Source of the DNA: Nitriliruptoraceae bacterium | Lineage (GTDB): Bacteria; Actinomycetota; Nitriliruptoria; Nitriliruptorales; Nitriliruptoraceae | Assembly: GCA_007118045.1 (NCBI GenBank) | Contig: SKTG01000102.1 | Coordinates: 1-7,626 of the forward strand | Length of the DNA stretch: 7,626 bases | Direction: 5' to 3' | Shown here: positions 6,190-7,626 of the stretch, piece by piece | Layout: each line of letters begins with the position of its first letter | Position numbering within the stretch: the first letter of the stretch is position 1 | Program-made: the position numbers and the translations under genes | The notes under the pieces: generated by a model | The model's database searches: none | Told to the model about the DNA's origin: nothing | Seen by the model: the letters and a program-made list of their open reading frames with translations, nothing else

Positions 6190-7080
6190 ATGAGCATCCT
6201 GATCGACGAGAGCACGAAGGTCGTGGTCCAGGGCATCGGCTCCCAGGGCACCTTCCACGCCAAGCGCAACCTCGACTACGGCACGCACGTCGTGGCGGGG
6301 ACGCACCCGAAGAAGGGCGGGACGACCTGGGAGGAGCTGGGCGTCCCCGTCTACGCCACCGTCCGGGAGGCGGTGGAGGAGGCCGGGGCGAACACCTCGA
6401 TGGTGATGGTGCCCGCGCCGTTCACCAAGGGTGCGATCCTCGAGGCCTACGAGGCCGGCATCGGGACCATCGTCGTGATCACGGAGAACGTGCCGGTCCA
6501 CGACATGACCGAGGTCTACGACACGGTCGTGCGGCGCGGAGGCGTCCGTCTGATCGGGCCGAACTGCCCCGGCGTGATCAGCCCCGGCAAGGCCAACGTG
6601 GGCATCATCCCCGCGGCGACGACCATGCCGGGCAACGTCGGTCTCGTCTCACGGTCCGGGACCCTGACCTACCAGATCATGCACGAGCTGGCGCAGGCCG
6701 GCATCGGTATCTCGACGTGCGTCGGGATCGGTGGCGACCCGGTCATCGGCACGCAGTTCCAGGAGGTCATCCAGGCGTTCGCCGAGGATCCCGACACGCA
6801 CGCGATCGCGTTCGTCGGTGAGATCGGTGGCTCCGAGGAGCAGCTGGCCGGCGCCTGGATCCGCGACAACATCCCGGACACGCCCGTGGTGGGCTACATC
6901 GCCGGCTTCGAGGCGCCCGAGGGCAAGCAGATGGGCCACGCCGGCGCGATCGTCAAGGAAGGCGGTGAGGGCGGGGAGTCGGCCGCGGAGAAGAAGGAGA
7001 TCCTGGAGAGCTACGGCATCTCGGTGGCCATGAACCCCTCGGAAGCGGCGGAGCTGATGATCGGGCTCCTCGACCGCTGA
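6190..7080 (+). CDS. sucD: Succinyl-CoA synthetase alpha subunit
   Basis: A 296-residue alpha subunit (E. coli SucD: 289) that binds CoA and carries the phosphohistidine intermediate. The active-site His is H250 in GKQMGHAGAI (245-254). Also present are KGG (42-44), PAPF (75-78), the GPNCPG loop (123-128), SRSGTLTYQ (154-162) and CVGIGGDP (177-184), all typical. ATG 6190 follows GAGGAG (6179-6184) by 5 bases and lies 91 bases after the sucC stop, a longer gap than in many sucCD pairs. Odd point: the CoA-binding glycine loop reads QGIGSQGTFH (14-23). E. coli has QGFTGSQGTFH, so one residue (the Thr) is missing, turning GxxGxxG into a classical GxGxxG. The reading frame is otherwise intact and the rest is well conserved, so the enzyme is probably functional. 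Confidence 0.98.
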   Translation: MSILIDESTKVVVQGIGSQGTFHAKRNLDYGTHVVAGTHPKKGGTTWEELGVPVYATVREAVEEAGANTSMVMVPAPFTKGAILEAYEAGIGTIVVITENVPVHDMTEVYDTVVRRGGVRLIGPNCPGVISPGKANVGIIPAATTMPGNVGLVSRSGTLTYQIMHELAQAGIGISTCVGIGGDPVIGTQFQEVIQAFAEDPDTHAIAFVGEIGGSEEQLAGAWIRDNIPDTPVVGYIAGFEAPEGKQMGHAGAIVKEGGEGGESAAEKKEILESYGISVAMNPSEAAELMIGLLDR

Positions 7081-7091
7081 AGCGCTCGTCC

Positions 7092-7110
7092 CCGCGGTGG
7101 TACCCCGCGG
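7092..7110 (+). terminator. Small hairpin just after sucD
   Basis: CCGCGG (7092-7097) pairs with CCGCGG (7105-7110) over a 7-base loop that itself contains GGTACC. It starts 12 bases after the sucD stop. There is no T-tract, so it is a weak terminator or 3'-end stabiliser candidate at best. Confidence 0.25.
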
Positions 7111-7200
7111 CGATGTCCGGCAGTCGTGACCCCGGGTGGTGCCTCGAGGTGGTGGGTGGCCGCGCCTGCTGCACGGCTCCTCGGCACCCCTCCCGACGGC

Positions 7201-7290
7201 CCGAGGACGAACGTTCGTGAGCAGCTCCGAGGACGAGCGCTCGTGGGCGGTTCCGAGGCGAACTCGTGGGCGGGTCGGAGGCGAACGAGT
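7201..7290. repeat. Tandem 26-bp repeats carrying 12-bp palindromes
   Basis: Two 26-base units (7201-7226, 7227-7252) both begin CCGAGGACGA. They are followed by a 23-base degenerate unit (7253-7275, CCGAGGCGAA...) and a partial one (from 7276, CGGAGGCGAA). Unit 1 contains the perfect palindrome ACGAACGTTCGT (7207-7218) and unit 2 ACGAGCGCTCGT (7233-7244); their centres are exactly 26 bp apart. Differences between the two palindromes are compensated on both arms. AGCGCTCGT also occurs right after the sucD stop (7081-7089). ACTCGT (7262-7267) and ACGAGT (7285-7290) form a further inverted pair. Confidence 0.6.
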
Positions 7291-7319
7291 GCGGCCCCCC
7301 GGCGTTGCCGGGGGGCCGC
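7291..7319. terminator. Perfect 13-bp GC hairpin, probable terminator
   Basis: GCGGCCCCCCGGC (7291-7303) pairs perfectly with GCCGGGGGGCCGC (7307-7319) over a 3-base GTT loop. This is the most stable structure in the window. It is not followed by a T-run on either strand, which is common for GC-rich actinobacterial terminators. It lies 210 bases after sucD and may end that transcript, possibly in both directions. Confidence 0.65.
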
Positions 7320-7339
7320 GAAGCCGGGACGCGCGGGGC

Positions 7340-7451
7340 ACGGCGTCTACCGGCGGGTGAGGGGATCCATGGGGGCGGATCCACTCACCGGCACGCCGTC
7401 CGATGGGGCGTCGGACATGCTGGCGCACCTGACGGCCAGGGGCGGGCCGTC
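7340..7451 (+). other. Cluster of three consecutive hairpins
   Basis: First, a long imperfect hairpin: ACGGCGT (7340-7346), CCGG (7350-7353), TGAG (7358-7361) and GGATCC (7363-7368) pair with GGATCC (7377-7382), CTCA (7384-7387), CCGG (7388-7391) and ACGCCGT (7393-7399), about 21 bp with one 4-base bulge. Second, GTCCGA (7398-7403) with TCGGAC (7411-7416), loop 7. Third, GACGGCC (7431-7437) with GGCCGTC (7445-7451), loop 7. The second shares two bases with the foot of the first. A structured leader, small RNA or terminator array is possible; it matches no riboswitch I recognise. Confidence 0.4.
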
Positions 7452-7469
7452 GCTACGTAGTGAACGTTA

Positions 7470-7503
7470 TGCGACGCGTGTTTGCTCCCCCATGTGCGTC
7501 GCA
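7470..7503. repeat. 8-bp inverted repeat with 18-base spacer
   Basis: TGCGACGC (7470-7477) is inverted at GCGTCGCA (7496-7503). The spacer contains the pyrimidine-rich TTTGCTCCCCC. The right arm also belongs to the compact dyad GTGCG-T-CGCAC (7494-7504). It lies in the least GC-rich patch of the downstream region and could be an operator pair or part of a leader structure. Confidence 0.3.
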
Positions 7504-7513
7504 CGCGCGGACG

Positions 7514-7529
7514 TAGGACCCAGGTCCTA
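7514..7529. promoter_or_regulatory. 16-bp dyad, possible operator
   Basis: TAGGACC (7514-7520) and GGTCCTA (7523-7529) are perfect inverted arms with only 2 bases between them. The spacer is too short for an RNA hairpin with all pairs, so a DNA-binding dimer site is the more natural reading. The cognate protein is unknown. Confidence 0.35.
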
Positions 7530-7620
7530 GGCGGCGCGCAGCGGCGCCCGGTCGGCGGAGACAGGCCCGGTGAAGCGACCATGTGCCGGCTCACGATGAC
7601 CAGGATGGGCTCCACCGACC

Positions 7621-7626
7621 GGAGGG
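7621..7626 (+). promoter_or_regulatory. Possible ribosome binding site of a gene starting beyond the edge
   Basis: The window ends in GGAGGG, a good SD core, so a coding region may start within about 5-10 bases to the right. Alternatively ATG 7581 (preceded by GGTGAAG, 7568-7574) is open to the edge for 15 codons, but this is too short to judge. Confidence 0.3.

Larger units (their letters stand above)
7081..7626. other. 546-base region without a convincing gene
   Basis: No frame here gives a recognisable protein. The longest open frame (7126-7530, plus) translates to Arg/Gly/Pro-rich sequence with no domain and runs through the repeats and hairpins. The region instead contains phased palindromic repeats, a perfect GC hairpin, a cluster of further hairpins, a somewhat less GC-rich patch near 7452-7495 that could hold a promoter, and a 16-bp dyad. 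It most likely separates the sucCD transcript from a gene beginning at or beyond the right edge. Confidence 0.6.

Noticed and set aside
7207..7218. Possible SOS (LexA) box because of GAAC...GTTC
   Set aside because: The actinobacterial LexA site needs GAAC and GTTC separated by four bases; here they are directly joined.
7201..7290. Possible CRISPR array
   Set aside because: The units are contiguous and decaying, with no spacers of unique sequence and no cas genes nearby.
7126..7530. 134-codon plus-strand open frame downstream of sucD
   Set aside because: Arg/Gly/Pro/Ala-rich translation with no domain, no good SD, and it crosses tandem repeats and hairpins. Such frames are expected by chance at this GC content.
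7581..7626. ATG 7581 as the start of a truncated gene
   Set aside because: Only 15 codons are visible; the GGAGGG at the very edge fits a start beyond the window just as well.

Overview
This window is very GC-rich DNA with strong G/C third-position bias, GTG starts and SD-led genes, which points to a high-GC actinobacterium. The gene order supports this. A PcrA/UvrD-type helicase lies upstream of sucC-sucD, an arrangement I recall from actinobacteria such as Mycobacterium tuberculosis (uvrD1, a minus-strand gene, sucC, sucD). A deep-branching actinobacterial class is my guess, but the sequence alone does not settle it. No transposase, integrase, phage, CRISPR array, tRNA or rRNA is visible, so this looks like chromosomal core with accessory inserts.

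Layout. Positions 1-189 are a leader with a long two-part hairpin and a duplicated CACGTG palindrome. Positions 190-2397 (+) encode a complete PcrA/UvrD1 helicase. Positions 2457-3020 (+) encode a six-helix UPF0016/GDT1-type cation transporter. Positions 3173-3631 (+) encode a SRPBCC-fold protein, preceded by a 20-bp tandem repeat. Positions 3644-4249 (-) encode a single-pass membrane protein of unknown function whose outer domain faintly resembles a Rieske domain without its iron ligands. A divergent control region follows. Positions 4388-4783 (+) encode a free-standing cobalamin-binding subunit of the methylmalonyl-CoA mutase type. Positions 4920-6098 and 6190-7080 (+) encode succinyl-CoA synthetase beta and alpha. 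Positions 7081-7626 have no convincing gene but are full of structure: tandem 26-bp repeats with 12-bp palindromes, a perfect 13-bp GC hairpin, a cluster of three hairpins, and a dyad about 90 bp before a possible ribosome binding site at the window edge.

Working together. The B12-binding protein and SucCD share a metabolic theme. A cobalamin-dependent acyl-CoA mutase makes succinyl-CoA (if its substrate is methylmalonyl-CoA), and SucCD converts it to succinate with nucleotide triphosphate formation in the TCA cycle. The mutase's large subunit is not in the window. The helicase, transporter, SRPBCC protein and membrane protein have no clear functional link to that step.

I see no obvious new multi-gene system. 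The points most worth a second look are: a one-residue shortening of the CoA-binding glycine loop in SucD; the lone B12 subunit placed in the pcrA-sucCD neighbourhood; the Rieske-like outer domain lacking ligands; and the repeat and hairpin array downstream of sucD.
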